Positions 12,011 through 23,619 of a stretch of 64,000 bases of DNA are shown here, piece by piece. Positions within the stretch are counted from its first letter, which is position 1. Each line of letters starts with the position of its first letter. The stretch comes from Papaver somniferum. Its lineage: Eukaryota > Streptophyta > Magnoliopsida > Ranunculales > Papaveraceae. The position numbers were made by a program, and so were the translations under genes. Location of the stretch: the NCBI RefSeq assembly GCF_003573695.1, contig NC_039358.1:14508637-14572636 (forward strand). Reading direction: 5' to 3'. The notes beneath the pieces were generated by a model that did no database searches, had not been told where the DNA came from, and saw only the letters and a list, made by a program, of their open reading frames with translations.

Positions 12011-13835
12011 ACATATTGGTAATCCAAAGATTTACAATGAGTAGCCGTACAAATAAGAATTCCCTTTTGATTCATAAAACAAGTTTATGAATATACTTCC
12101 TTTAAACAAATGTAAAACATTGTTTCCTAGGATGAAATCTTCACCATTACCCATTCATATAATCATAACAGCATTCATGAGATTACATCGATGTCATATC
12201 TACGAAGTTCAAAAGATAAGCGTTATACTTCGTAGTCTAATTCCCTAATACTATGATCATGTGATCATGTCTCACTACTAGAGTAATATATCCAATACAC
12301 AGCTTCACAGTTATGTTTTCAATATAACACGACTTAAATATACGTTAGGAATGAAACAGTTCAAATCAATATTACTAACCTCAAGTAGAAGGATGATGTC
12401 GTCGTTGTAGCTCGTTACTTCTTCAAGTTCTTCAGGTCTTCGAGTAATACTTATATGTCACAACATTCCTAGAATTTCTAGTCTAACCCGAATGAAGTTG
12501 TCTCTAGTACATAACCAAGTGAGTCTTAGATGAGTTTTGACACATTAAAATATGACAACCAAACTTGACATACCAACGCTTGGTGGGTTCGACCGAGATA
12601 TTCTCTAACACTAACCCTGTTCTTTGAAAAGTATAAATAGAGCATCTCTGTCAACTGGAAAAATCAATACCTGACACTTTGTAGCCTAGTTGATTCTAGA
12701 GTCGTCCTTTTATTGACCTAGGCTTCCTCAGTGAAACATTATTAGGTCTATGACTAAAAGAATTCAATTTGGGGATTCATGAAGCTATGTCTGAATATAT
12801 TTACCTTGATAGTTTGTGAATCTGATTTTGTTTTTCTAATTATCGAGGTTTTTGTAATTTTTTTCAAGTAAGATAGATAGTAATCGCAAAGTTCTCTTTG
12901 TCTCATACTTTGTGATTCTTCAAGATAGATATCTAAAGACTGATATTAGTTGATCTTGTGAAGATTTTTCTTGAGATATGGTTAAGAATCTAGGCCGTTC
13001 TTCGGAAGTTGCAAGTTCCGGATTTGTGAGGTTTGCTATCTTTGTCTGTTGCATACAGATTTTCAATCCTTGATCTTTGATCTAACCGAAAATCAAATTG
13101 GATTATCTGTTAGAGGCAGATTATAATAAAAAATCTTCACTTAGGCTGAAACAACTCTTAGCCTGTAAAGGACGTCAGCTAAGGGAATCAAGTGTGTATA
13201 ACCCTGCTAGGTTCAAGAGACGTAAGGAGCACGACTGTAACTGAATCGGTTGAAGGGTGGATTCGGTATCAACTACATTCCATCCCGAAGACTGATAGTA
13301 GGATAGTGTATTTAGCATCTTAATAGAACCTGGTGTTCAATCTGGATGAGGTCCCGGTGTTTTTCTACTATTGCGTTTCCTCGTTAACAAAATTTATGTT
13401 ATCTTCATTTTTCCTTTTCCGTATTATGTTGTTTATATTTATGATTGGATTTACACAGGTTAGTACGTGTTCAATCTCAGTAGATACGTCCGCTTAATTG
13501 TAGACGATTACAAGACTAGTTTCTTGTCAAATTTGTATCATGAAAGATAGATAACAAGTTTAATCACTTGGCAGAATTCCGATTGAATTTTTTGGATAAG
13601 AATAGATTGATCTTAGATGTTGATTTTTGAGATCGTTCGAGTACTCCGCTTGACAATCAGGTTCACAGACCTTGTGTCTGTATAGATATTGATTGAGTAG
13701 AGGTTGGGATATTTACTCTATGTACATATTGTCAAGGATTATGAAGTTGGTCTACTTGCTATTTTTTTAAATTTTGCCTATATAGGTTGTCGAACGAAAA
13801 ATTTGAGTGTATTTGGTATCCCATGCGTTTTCAAT

Positions 13836-13850
13836 TGGTATCAGTGCAGG
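13836..13850 (+). other. Primer binding site of the outer Copia element
   Basis: tggtatcagtgcagg follows the LTR end after two bases. Copia elements commonly prime from initiator tRNA-Met with TGGTATCAGAGC. Confidence 0.65.
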
Positions 13851-14213
13851 CAAACATTGTTAGACCTAATAAGTTTTTATTTGATCCTTTGAAAGCATAT
13901 CCCATGGGAAACAACATTTAAAGGTTTCCTTCGTTCACCTATAACGTACACCAGAGTTTCTAAGAAATTCTTCATATAATCCTTTGTGGAAATCGTCCTC
14001 GATGTGTCTAGAAGTTGCAATTTCATTAAGACCTCTAATATTGGAACTGAGTCTAAACAATTCAAAGGAAAAATAATTGACCCCAGGAAAGACTAAAGTC
14101 AAGAATACATCTATCAAGTGTCAGGTTGTGCAGTCTTAAAAAATTGGGTATCAATCTTTTTAAGGAATGCAACAGAGGAATATCTATAGACGAAGATTTC
14201 TTTTTCGCTATAA

Positions 14214-14676
14214 GAGCAAGGGCTATGGAGTGAGATCCCTCATTGGATTTGAAAGAGTTTGATCAAAATAGATCAAATTAGATGTCATTGTGGGATGAGA
14301 GCTCTCACCCACACACCCAAAATCATTCACATACTCATTCAGGTGAATGAGTGTTCAAAAGTCTTCACTAGGAGGCTAAAGATTTGCCGCTCACCCAAAA
14401 CCCACCAAAAACGGCAGAAGTTGAGCCGTTCCAATAGATTTTCTCCTTTTTTTTAATCTCTTTTATGCGGGTCCCACTATAGTTTTATAAAAAAAAATAT
14501 GTAGGAGGCACATCTTTAGCCGCTTGGAGAGAATTTTTCTCTCCAAGCGGCTGATCTTCAGCCTCCTAGTCTATAAATTTGTCCGCCCATGGTCACAAAG
14601 TCATTCTTTCAGCTAAACTCTCACTGGTTTTGGAAGTGAATGAGTGTTAAAAACACTCATTCCATAACCCTTGCTC
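14214..14676. mobile_element. Tourist-like (PIF/Harbinger) MITE in the Copia gag
   Basis: Terminal inverted repeats GAGCAAGGGCTATGGAGTGAG and GAGCAAGGGTTATGGAATGAG (reverse complement of the right end), flanked by the 3 bp duplication taa (14211-14213, 14677-14679). Length is 463 bp and there is no coding capacity. Inside lie a second inverted pair (aggaggctaaagat at about 14370 and atcttcagcctcct at about 14558) and a strong hairpin at 14518-14552. Confidence 0.8.
14518..14552. repeat. Perfect 16-bp-stem hairpin in the MITE
   Basis: agccgcttggagagaa and its exact reverse complement are separated by three T. It is part of the self-complementary core of the MITE. Confidence 0.85.
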
Positions 14677-15030
14677 TAAGAGACATTCTTGAATTCTTAA
14701 GTCTTGTTGAGATCATGAACAAAGCTGATTTCTCACGTTGCTCATACTCTAACATGTTGTGTTTCGGTTGTGCACAATCTAGGCATGTCAAAAATTCTTG
14801 CACTTTCATTAAAAAGAAAACTGCCAAGATGGTGATAATTTTTTCTTGTAAAGAAACCAACCAAGTTGATTACTTCAAAATAGAAACTAATTTAAAAAAA
14901 AATGCATGATCGAAAAATCTAACTCTTTTGATTATGCCTCAGGTAAAAGAGATAAAGAGTTTCGTTCTGAAATCATTCGTGAGTATTTTCTTGCTCGCAC
15001 AACTTCTTTGTATTAAAAAGTAGAGTCACC

Positions 15031-16104
15031 CCATCATGTATATAGCTTGAGATGGGGCAAGCATCAGAAAAGTAATTTTTTGTGTGTTTGGTTTTACATG
15101 TGATCTCTCATATTGCCTCTTCAGTGTGTCGTGTTATTTACTGATACCTTATGGATAATTTTAAAATAAGATTTACTATTTATGTTGAGCTTTACTTTAT
15201 AATAATGAAATTTTCCATACATGAGTAAAACCGTTAGGGTTATCATGATTTATATAGTTAAGGTATTTCGTAATACATAACGTATTTGATAAGACATTAG
15301 ATTATGTATCAGTTTGCCAATCTATCATTTTTTTTTTAAATTACTTCATAGTGTCTCAGGAATGGTTCATGCCCAACTATATATGCTTATATATAAGGAT
15401 CGGGTCACAAACTCCTTCTCCAGATGTTCGCGAACGGCTCGATAAAAAGCTAGGGTTGCGGAACCAACCTTCTTTTCTTGTACCTCTTGGATAATTTTTT
15501 TCTCTATAAATCCATGATTCAAGGAATCAAGAGAATTAATTGAGAAAATGACTATCATCCAAGGTGTTTTAAGTAAGTTCTGTTACTCATCTTCTTCATA
15601 GTAAATCATGGTTAGGGTTAGAAATAATGGGAAATCCAAGAGAAATCCTAAGAAATTGTCTCAAGGTATCTAAAAAGATGGTCTCAAGGAGATTTGTGAT
15701 TATGTGAATCTAGTAATCGATCGTGTTGTAGAATAGTCTTTTTGGATAATGATTGTTCTAGCGCTTATGACAAAATTCTTTCAAGAGGTTTTTTCTTCTT
15801 GAAAACAAGTTGGTTGATAGACACATTTTTGTGTCTAATTTGTCTGAATTATATTTATATATATTGTTAGTGCTCATTCTTGTACTTATTATGGTGTTTT
15901 ATGTATATGTAGGTGTTTTTGGAGAAATAAACTCGTGCATAAAAAGTCGCTCGAAAAGTGGTATTTGAACCTCCGGAGAAAATTACTAAGTATGTTGGAG
16001 ACACCGCAGTTCAATCACACAAAGCAGAAACACCATTATATCCTTGTCCACAAACCCATGTCTCATACCTGAACTTACCCCCGAATCCCATCAAAACCCT
16101 CTAA
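15031..16104. other. No gene recognised
   Basis: AT-rich sequence, probably the decayed interior of the outer Copia element. A short plus-strand start at 15609 (MVRVRNNGKSKRNPKKLSQ) ends after about 20 codons and was not assigned. There is a possible LTR-like start tgttagtgctcattcttg at about 15866, without a partner. Confidence 0.4.
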
Positions 16105-16534
16105 ACCCAAAAATAGAAATTTTTCATCACATATATAATTTTTAGCCTTAAAGGGAATTTTTGTAGTTGTTGAAAATGTGTAATCTCATACAGGTTTCCT
16201 AGATGTAAATCTTACATACAACTACATCCAATGTTTTGGGCATGTACTTTCTTTGAAACAATTCGACTTATCACAACCAATTCAAGTCTCATCACCACAT
16301 AATGCATGGACTTAGAAATAAATAGTTAATACTTCATAAGGTTGGCATAAGATAAACATGCAATAAATAAATCGAAAATGAGCATAAAATTATAGGCGAT
16401 GCAATGAGAAAACTCATGATGTAGACTTTTGTTTTCATGGTGTTTTAGCCATGATTTATATTTGAGAAGAGAATTAGGAGATGTTGTTGTAACTGAATTA
16501 GAGGTGAGCTGATGGGGACGAAGTTATGTGCTGG

Positions 16535-17231
16535 AAAAGAAGAGTAATATGAGTAATATGTCGAAATTTGGAGACATTGGCGGAAGTAAGCGTTAAGCTA
16601 CAGAAAGCGATTAACAAACTTGTTGCATTAGGTTTGTTAATACACGATGAAAATACAACATTTTCAGTAAAAATGCATGGCACTGTTCGTGATGTATCCA
16701 TATCAACCGCATCCAGAGATGGGGAACCGGTTCTATGTAAAAGCAGGATTGTGTTTGCAAAAGCCCTCCATCCAAGATGTGGTCGTGCCACACATGTATC
16801 TACCTTAAAACCTACCCCTCCAAATCCCGTTAACTACTTTACTTTTTGAGAAAAAGTAGGAAGTTAATAACAAATGAAGATAAAATAGTTAGGTAATAAA
16901 ATTGTTTTAGATTTTTTTTCCAACTATATACAATGTGTCAGCATATAAAGATGAGCCACGTACTTGAAGTATGTGGCCCGACCACATCATAGCTGCATCG
17001 TAAGCTGATCGAAGGGAGGATTGTCATCGATGACTAACTGCTCACGACTATCACTAATTCGTAATAACATTATTGTTCTCCCGACCGACCAGAACTTCCA
17101 CCTTTGTTAAGATTATCTTTGAGACACAATAGTAAATTGGAGAAGATCCCAGACGAGTTTTTTCAAAGCATGAAAGTGTTGAGACTATTAGTACCACATT
17201 GTCTGGGTTATCTAAGATCACGTGGTTTATA
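16535..17231 (+). pseudogene. NB-LRR (CNL-type) resistance gene fragment
   Basis: At 16568-16740 the translation reads LQKAINKLVALGLLIHDEN followed by VKMHGTVRDVSISTASRDGE. This is the end of an NB-ARC domain with its MHD motif, here MHG instead of the usual VKMHDVVRDVA. After about 230 bases without a clear match, 17091-17225 encodes LPPLLRLSLRHNSKLEKIPD then FFQSMKVLRLL, a canonical leucine-rich repeat of RPS2/RPS5-like proteins. The P-loop, kinase 2, GLPL and most LRRs are absent and the two blocks are in different frames. Intact family members are intracellular immune receptors; this piece cannot be one. It lies entirely between the inverted repeats. Confidence 0.75.
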
Positions 17232-17275
17232 ATCCTAGGGCCTGTCCACTCACGTGGTTTATAATCCTAGGGCCT
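17215..17275 (+). repeat. Tandem duplication at the end of the NLR fragment
   Basis: cacgtggtttataatcctagggcct occurs twice in a row. The first copy contains the stop that ends the LRR frame. Confidence 0.85.
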
Positions 17276-17609
17276 CTACATCATGAGTTTGATCATTGCA
17301 TCGCTTATAATTTTTATGCTCTTTTTTGATCTATTTAATGCATGTTTATCTGGTGCCACCAACCTTACGAAGTATTAACTATTTATATTCGAGCTCCATA
17401 CATTCCGTGGTGATAAGACTTGAATTGGTTGTGATAAGTTGAATTGTTTCGAAGAAAGAAAAACATTAGATTTAGCTGTATATAAGATTTACATCTAGGA
17501 GTTTCAACTACGACCTAGATAAGATTATACATTTTCCACGACTACAAACATTCCCTTTAAGACTAGAAACTATATATGTGACAAATGTTTTCTATTTTTC
17601 ATAATCATT

Positions 17610-17760
17610 TTCGTCTAGGAATTCATTATTTCCTAGACATAAACACAAAATGTCACTAGCCTACAGATAGGAAAAGATGCATTCCTATACGGAAGTGAAC
17701 TACTCCCGGCTAGGAATAGATGAAATCCTAGCCGTAGACATTTTTTATGGTTAATAATTC
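17610..17760. repeat. Short inverted repeats of the ggctaggaa type
   Basis: Pairs such as ctaggaattca/tttcctag and cggctaggaata/atcctagccg resemble the subterminal repeats of the DNA transposon at 51477-56206. It may be a leftover end of a related element. Confidence 0.4.
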
Positions 17761-17854
17761 ATTTGTCCCTACCCATAAGTAGTTTCTGGAAGTGAAATTA
17801 AGTTCCAAATTTTCTATTTTTTAAATTGTACATTCAAGAAATTATGTGTGCAAT

Positions 17855-19205
17855 TATATATATACCATCACAATCACATGACACGTGGAACACGCGAGTG
17901 ATCCTTTACAAGCTCCTATTTTCAAATCAAGAATAATTATCAGTTCCTATTTTGATGAATAACCTTGTTTCAGAGAATGTTATAATTTTTGAAGGAAAAC
18001 CATTGAGTAACCAATGATAAGAAAGGAAAAAGAATCCGAGTTCATTGTTTTGTGCTTTCTACAAGAATATTATACACTAGAGAGAAATAGATGGATGAGA
18101 TATGATTAGTTGAAGGTTCAGAAACTAAATAAAATAAAACTACCCTTCAAGTTCTATATCGTTTTCATGGGCAACTTCTAACATAGACATGCCAATAGGA
18201 ACCATGATTTTCGTCTCTTCTCCATCCTTGTCGATGAATATAACAGATATTCTGCATAATAATACAGATCAAAATAAGGAGAAAAAATCAACTTTATCAC
18301 CCGAAACCTATCCAACTAGTGCACTGTTTGAGGACCAATTGACTTTTTGTAGGATGACCTGCATTTCAGTTTTCTCATTTAACTCTGTTGTAATAAGAAA
18401 AAGATAATCACAATCATATTAAACATCTATCACACTTATGGTAAAGTCTGCTTAAACTTACTCTTTTTTTTTTCTTGCTTATCTCCTTCCCTTCAAGCAA
18501 TATCCATAGCTGAAGTTGTAAGAGGACAAGGCTTCTGAAAATTATATATTCAGAATAAAAGATTTACTGGCGGAGGTTTAGAATTATAACTCATCAGTCC
18601 AATTAACAAAACAAGGACGTCAACAACACTTGTCCATACAAACAACCTGAATAAGAAGCTATACAAATCAAGCATCGGGATGCTAGTTCATCAGATCAAA
18701 GATAGCCCACTGGCCCCACTCAACTCAACTCATAATAATAATGTTAATCCACCAAAAGGTAGTTTTATCCAAATCTTCCTTATAAAAAAAGAAGACGAAC
18801 TTGTGTTAAGACTACTTTTTCCTTGATCAACAAAATTGTTAACCTATGGGGAAATAGTTACAACTTGGAGACATAGTAATATGTTGAATTAAGATCCTAA
18901 TTAGGTCATTTGGAAATAACTAAGTGTATAGACAAATAGAAACAGATTCCTTTAAAATTAGAGAGCTAATACTTACCAAGGTTTTAAAATTGGTACGGCT
19001 AGGTCCTTACAAGTAACCCCTTTTACTTATAGTAACCGAACCTTTCAAAAGAAAAATTTATTGTGTTAAAATTAGTATTCAGTGCCATTCAAATCAACTG
19101 GAAAATATTTAAGCAACTTCACCAATTATCCCAATCTTATAATCTCTAAATGACATTGACATATCCTTGCGCACTCCATCGTCTAAAATAAATTGCTAGA
19201 ATGAC
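17855..19205 (-). pseudogene. Inverted partial copy of the mitochondrial ferredoxin gene
   Basis: Minus-strand sequence matches 27700-29040 of the ferredoxin gene, introns included, so this is a DNA duplication and not a retrocopy. Exon 3 copy (about 18478-18530) has TGA in place of a Gln codon. Exon 4 copy (about 18139-18245) still reads [20 protein letters not shown]. Exon 5 copy (about 17875-17925) keeps the cluster cysteines [10 protein letters not shown] with Glu changed to Lys. Exons 1, 2, 6 and 7 are missing. The conserved intron stretch at 18990-19030 (reverse of 27870-27935) fixes the orientation. It is non-functional as a ferredoxin; transcription across both copies could form a long hairpin RNA. 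Confidence 0.85.
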
Positions 19206-19325
19206 AAAGAATCGGAATATGACCTTGTACAACCCAGAGGTCAATTCGAATTTAACAACCAATAAGCTATATATTAATATACATATAAAGTCTATTTGTG
19301 AGCTGGGATAAATAAGTTATCTTAT

Positions 19326-20765
19326 GGGAATTTTGATAAAGTGCCCCTGTTTTGAAATACACTAATAAAAGTTCCCCTGTTTTTTTTAAACTTTTCAAAA
19401 GTGCCTCTTGTTTGACCGTTTTATTCAAAAAAACGGCTAACGGATTGTTAGGGTCGTTAAGTTCCAGCTGGCACCAGAAAAAGTCTCAAAAGCCCTCAAT
19501 AGAGTTGGTCTGAATAAGGCTGATTCGGGTGAGTCATCGAGTTAGGGTTCAGCGAGTCACTGAGTTGACTCACTGAAAAATAATCAGGCAAAGTCTTGTC
19601 TGCTTTCGGTGCTATTCCAGCAATTTTCAGGCCTGTATTTCTTGTCACCTGCAAAACCTAGTGTACATCTAATTAGCGATTCAATCACCTAATAGGATGA
19701 CCACTGCCGGTTCTTATTCTAGTTTATTATACCAATTCCATTAGCTGCAACACCCACACTGCATAACCCAACCACTGCCTATATAAACAGTTTCTTAATT
19801 CTTGAACTGCAATTCCCCGTCCCGGTAACTAAGGTTCACAACTAATTAAACCTCATTTATCAAAAACAAATTGTTTATCAAATCAGCTGTTATATCATCA
19901 CTAGATCAATACATCTACAATAATTTAAGATGCATCTAAAGCTTCAATCCACTCTGAACTCAATACACCACACTTTCTCCTCCCTGCAATTCAACACAAA
20001 CCTAAACTACCTCCCACGGTTCAACCTCATACTCAACTCATTCTCAGTTTTATTCTTAATCACACAAATTCAACAATCAGACAATTAAATTCAAATTACT
20101 AAAATTAAGACAAATTGAAGGCTTACCCAAGTACTAACACCTTATGATTGCTACATCATCAATCACCTCTATGGAAACCCTTGTCGTTTATGGTCCTGAA
20201 ATTCATCACCAACATCAATTTCATCTGCTAAAACTTGATTCCACCTGTAACTTTATTCTAATCCACTCAATCGTTCAATACCCATGTCTAATCGTCGTCC
20301 TAGATTACCAAATTCATCTTTCGAAATTTCTCTGAGGTCTTCATGAAAACATAATTCTTCCATCTCCATCAAAATCCACACTACAACATCAGTTAATCAA
20401 TAATACTCTTGATTCTTCATCCTTAGATAACTCAATACACCTCTTAATTTCAAGCACACAAAAACTAATCGAAGTATGGAGGCAACAGGAAAAAAAAGAA
20501 GAAGATAGATTAGGAGGGTTTGTCACTTTGTCTGCAAGATAAGGAGGAGAAAACAAGAAAAAGGGGTCGCCTGTTGGAAAGAATTAAGGTTTGAGAGGAT
20601 AAACACGTCATTATACAGGGTTATTTGACTTGGTAAACGATTTTTGACTAAATTGTGTGGGACAAAACGGAAAATAGAATAGAAAGGGCAGTTTTGAAAA
20701 GTTGAAAAAAACGGGGGCAGTTTTCTAAACCGGTAATTGGAAGTGGGGCAGTTTATCAAAATACC
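19326..20765. mobile_element. Non-autonomous MULE with 9 bp TSD
   Basis: Ends GGGAATTTTGATAAAGTGCC and GGTATTTTGATAAACTGCC (reverse complement of the right end) are the tips of inverted repeats of roughly 90 bp. A perfect 9 bp duplication ttatcttat flanks it (19317-19325, 20766-20774), diagnostic of the Mutator superfamily. Length is 1440 bp and no transposase is visible. Inside are gactcactg-type phrases shared with the MULE at 42507-44335 in opposite orientation. It sits just beyond the ferredoxin pseudogene. Confidence 0.88.
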
Positions 20766-20774
20766 TTATCTTAT

Positions 20775-21655
20775 TTTGATTTATGATAACTCCAAGACTG
20801 GTCAGTTTTGGTGGTGTTTGTCTAAAATTCTATCATATCCTAGGTTAATCAAATCGTCATCTGAACCTATCCAATAGGGTCAATCTCTACAAGTATTGTT
20901 TTGAGTTTCAAGTATTGAGCTTTTAATATATCCCGTGTTTAAGCAAATTCGCTGGATTGGGTTTGATCTTAACAAGTAATTGGCGCATGTCTTTGTGTTC
21001 GTAGAAGATTTAGTTCCGCTCCTCTACAGAGAAAAGCATATAGATTGTAATACATTCACTTGATGTTGTGGGGTCCCTGATAGTGTACGACATGTGACTT
21101 GAACTCAAAACCTAAGAATAAACTAGACGCTATTCCTAGAAAAATGTAGCACAACAACCTGAGATGCCTTTGCCGAGGAGTAAATATATCACTATAATTT
21201 TAAGTTAAATGTTTTGACACAAAAAATTCTTTGTCGATTAGTTATAAATGATCCATTAATTTTTAACTAATAATTCAACCTCCACGTGATTACCGCAAAT
21301 GCCGTTTGGATTTCAAAATTTAGCAGTGTTTTTTAACTAATATACTAGGGCTTAACGTTTAAGTAAAAAATGTTAAAGGACATAGTAGCCCTCTAACGGG
21401 GCTCCATTCTATATCATATATATATATATTAGATGACATCGTTAGTTCAGTGAAGAAAAGATCAAAACATACAGTGATTCACTGAATCCTCAACTCTTCA
21501 GTTTGAGGGGTTTCTTATTTTTTGTCAGTATTAAACATTAGAAAAATTCGGTAATTATTGTGTAAGGGTTGTATTTAGTTGTGAGAATAATCTTTCAAGT
21601 TGTATTTAAATCAAATAAAGGCTGTATTTAGTCACTGCCCTTTTGATTCAAACCA
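20775..21655. other. No gene recognised
   Basis: AT-rich intergenic DNA. Apart from an (at)n run near 21413-21428, no repeat end or coding pattern was seen. Confidence 0.5.
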
Positions 21656-21659
21656 GCTC

Positions 21660-22330
21660 GATCGACAGATTTTTTGGTCATTCTTTTACACATGAAATCA
21701 ATAAAGAATATTTTACTAAATTGTCAGCAACATTATTTGTACCTCGATGCACACAACTATACTTCCAAGTACTAAAATTGCATATCATGTTAAGAAATCC
21801 CTGAAAAACAATTGAACTAGTTTACTTGACCGCTCCTTTCTTCTATTTATAAACGACATTGGCTACGTTTTAGTTATCATCCATGCCCTTGGTCACTACC
21901 CATTGTATAGCTTCCAGAGTTTTCGACGCCTCTGGCCGCTCGTGGTCTATTTCTATTGTTGTGACACTTCTAACTCCACTGCATGCTCCTAAACATTAGG
22001 AGTGATTAGTTTCACTTTTAAATTTTTATCATGTTTACAAAATGTAGCATCAAAGTTTATTATGAAGTCAGGAATATCAGGTTTCTTCCATGTATTTCAT
22101 TGTGACTGGCTCTCCTTTGTGGTGTATTTCCATTCACTCTATGCCAGTCTAACATGTGAGATCTATCATTTCTCATGACGATAATGTCAACATTAACATG
22201 TACATTATTAGAAACCACATTGAAGTGGTGTTTTGAAACATGCCTCATGGTGAAACAAAAATTTGTTAACTGAATCATATTTGTTGGCCTATTTTGGATG
22301 CCATGATCAAACCAAGATTTCACCCATTCA
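21660..22330 (-). pseudogene. LINE-type RNase H remnant
   Basis: On the minus strand the phrase FIINFDATF near 22050 resembles the start of a plant RVT_3 RNase H domain (usual KINVDGAF). CVHRGTNNVADNLVKYS near 21730 resembles its end, where a histidine is followed by N..AD.LAK. Several stops and frame changes lie between them. There is no RT domain next to it, so this is an isolated 3' remnant. Confidence 0.5.
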
Positions 22331-22369
22331 TGAATGTCCCTTTCCTGATATAAATAAGATGTGACTTGG

Positions 22370-23300
22370 TGTACGCTATAAGTTCGTGACCGAAATATCT
22401 ATAAGATCGTACCAAGTGGATAAACATACATGTGTATTTACATTAATTATAAAGATAACTAAACAATATAATACAGATATAAAGTAAATCAAACAACAAC
22501 ACACATATCTTGTTAACGAGGAAAACTTCCTGGTAGAAAAACCTCTGGACCTATCCCAGTTTTGAATGCTCTCAAAACTAACCGTTATAAAAATTGACTA
22601 TCACAACTTATTTTAGTTGAGTCCAAGTAGACCAGTCATAGTTACCAAGTTCTTTTAATATCCCTGCACCTACAACCAATCTGGTCTACACACATGAATC
22701 CCAAGGCAGAGTCCACTATATTGAGTTGCTTCACCTACTATAAAGACATCATCTCTCAACTATTTTGGATCGTAACCCGAAACATCAAAAAGATCAAATC
22801 TGTTTCAGTAACCAACTCACTTACCAATCTCCCCAGTTAATTTTTAGATCAGAGATAGTAAAGTAATGGATCTTCCATTTAATAATAAAAACTCCTTTGG
22901 TCAAAGGCCAAACCAAGACAATGATTATCGAAGTAATATATCTCGGTGAACAAGCTTTATCCAAGCAACTATATATAAAAAAGCAAATAGACGGTTTGTT
23001 TAACCTTTATAACAAGTATTTAAGTATATCGAAATAAACTGCTTATTTGGATCCCATAGAATCAAATGTGCAATACAAATCACTAAGATCAAAAACAAAA
23101 ATAAAAAAGTCTTCAATTTTCAATGTAACTGCTGTACAAACAACTTGATTTCTACTAATGGTCAACACTAACAAAATGAAGATTGTTGATGTTGATTGCT
23201 CAAAAGTTCTATCTACAATTTGTAATATTTAATCCACAAACAATTTTGAGCGGCCTTATATAAAAAGAGAAGAACCATGAAAGTTGCCAACAAGATGGAG
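22370..23300 (-). mobile_element. Copia-type LTR fragment
   Basis: The minus-strand block at about 22505-22530 (GTTTTCCTCGTTAACAAG) and the following sequence match the 3' part of the solo LTR at 1960-3793, including the layout of the quoted-amount region at 22555-22680. The LTR start TGTTAGAG was not found to the right, so only the 3' half is kept. Confidence 0.5.
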
Positions 23301-23619
23301 GTCAGTCTAGTCACAAAGCACGACGGTGGTTGGATAAAGCATAATTTGCTAGAATACAAGCTACTATGTTTACATCTTTTCTGACAAGAACTTGATAGAG
23401 TATATTCTTGAATTTGAGATAAAGCTTCAATTATCTCACCTACAATGGTTTTAATTCTTTAATAAATTTGCTTATTTATCTTGGCATGGATGTGAACCAC
23501 CTGCTACCAAAAACCTGAGAGCTTCGGCCACTAAAGGCTACATAACTTCCGCACTAGCACCTTTAAATTTAAAATTTTCATTTTCGGCCTTGCAGTCGGC
23601 CCATCATCATATTTTTAGT

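Larger units (their letters stand above)
1960..12610 (-). mobile_element. Solo Copia-type LTR on minus strand, split by a gypsy element (middle layer)
   Basis: On the minus strand the LTR starts TGTTAGAGAATATC (at 12610) and ends GTCTTTCCA (at 1960). It is flanked by a perfect 5 bp target duplication, ctaac, at 1955-1959 and 12611-12615. No internal region or second LTR lies between the duplications apart from the nested element 3800-11637, so this is a solo LTR left by LTR-LTR recombination. Its own length is about 2.8 kb. A TATA box CTATAAATACC lies at about 3251-3262 (minus). The sequence at 2270-2295 (minus: GTTTTCCTCGTTAACAA) is shared with other LTRs in the window. Confidence 0.75.
875..13833 (+). 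mobile_element. Copia-type 5' LTR, split by nested insertions (outer layer)
   Basis: The LTR begins TGTTAGAGCATTGC at 875 and ends TTTTCA at 13833, directly before a tRNA-Met-type primer binding site (TGGTATCAG at 13836). It exists in two parts, 875-1959 and 12611-13833, separated by a solo LTR of another element. The duplicated ctaac (1955-1959 and 12611-12615) marks that split. Joined, the LTR is about 2.3 kb. A TATA box (TATAAATAG, about 12631) lies in the right part. The left part carries a block of short repeats built on gttcgcgaacc. No matching 3' LTR was found in the window, so the element is truncated. Confidence 0.7.
13851..15030 (+). pseudogene. Copia gag remnant, interrupted by a MITE
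   Basis: Downstream of the PBS a degraded coding region runs to about 15030. Removing the MITE 14214-14676 joins a frame ending EDFFFAI to RDILEFLSLVEIM. This is followed by CFGCAQSRHVKNSC, a CX2CX4HX4C zinc knuckle typical of Copia gag (14760-14802). After the knuckle the frame breaks at 14907 and continues with lysine-rich phrases. No protease, integrase or RT follows. The first part (13851-14200) has several stops. Gag would package element RNA in intact relatives; this copy cannot. Confidence 0.6.
16105..17605. mobile_element. TIR element with long inverted repeats enclosing an NLR fragment
   Basis: 16105-16426 and 17274-17605 are inverted repeats of about 320 bp. Matching landmarks include ataaacatgca, the gcgatgcaatga block, the pair tcacatatata and tatatatgtga, and actcatgatgtaga. 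The 850 bp between them holds part of an NB-LRR gene. Long TIRs around a captured gene piece are typical of Pack-MULEs, but no 9 bp target duplication was found and the outer ends are uncertain. It could also be a foldback element. Confidence 0.6.

Noticed and set aside
17655..17665. cactagcc as a possible CACTA transposon end
   Set aside because: No matching inverted end or 3 bp duplication was found; the sequence is better explained by nearby short inverted repeats.
18189..18407. Plus-strand ORF of 72 codons
   Set aside because: It is the antisense of the ferredoxin pseudogene exon 4.
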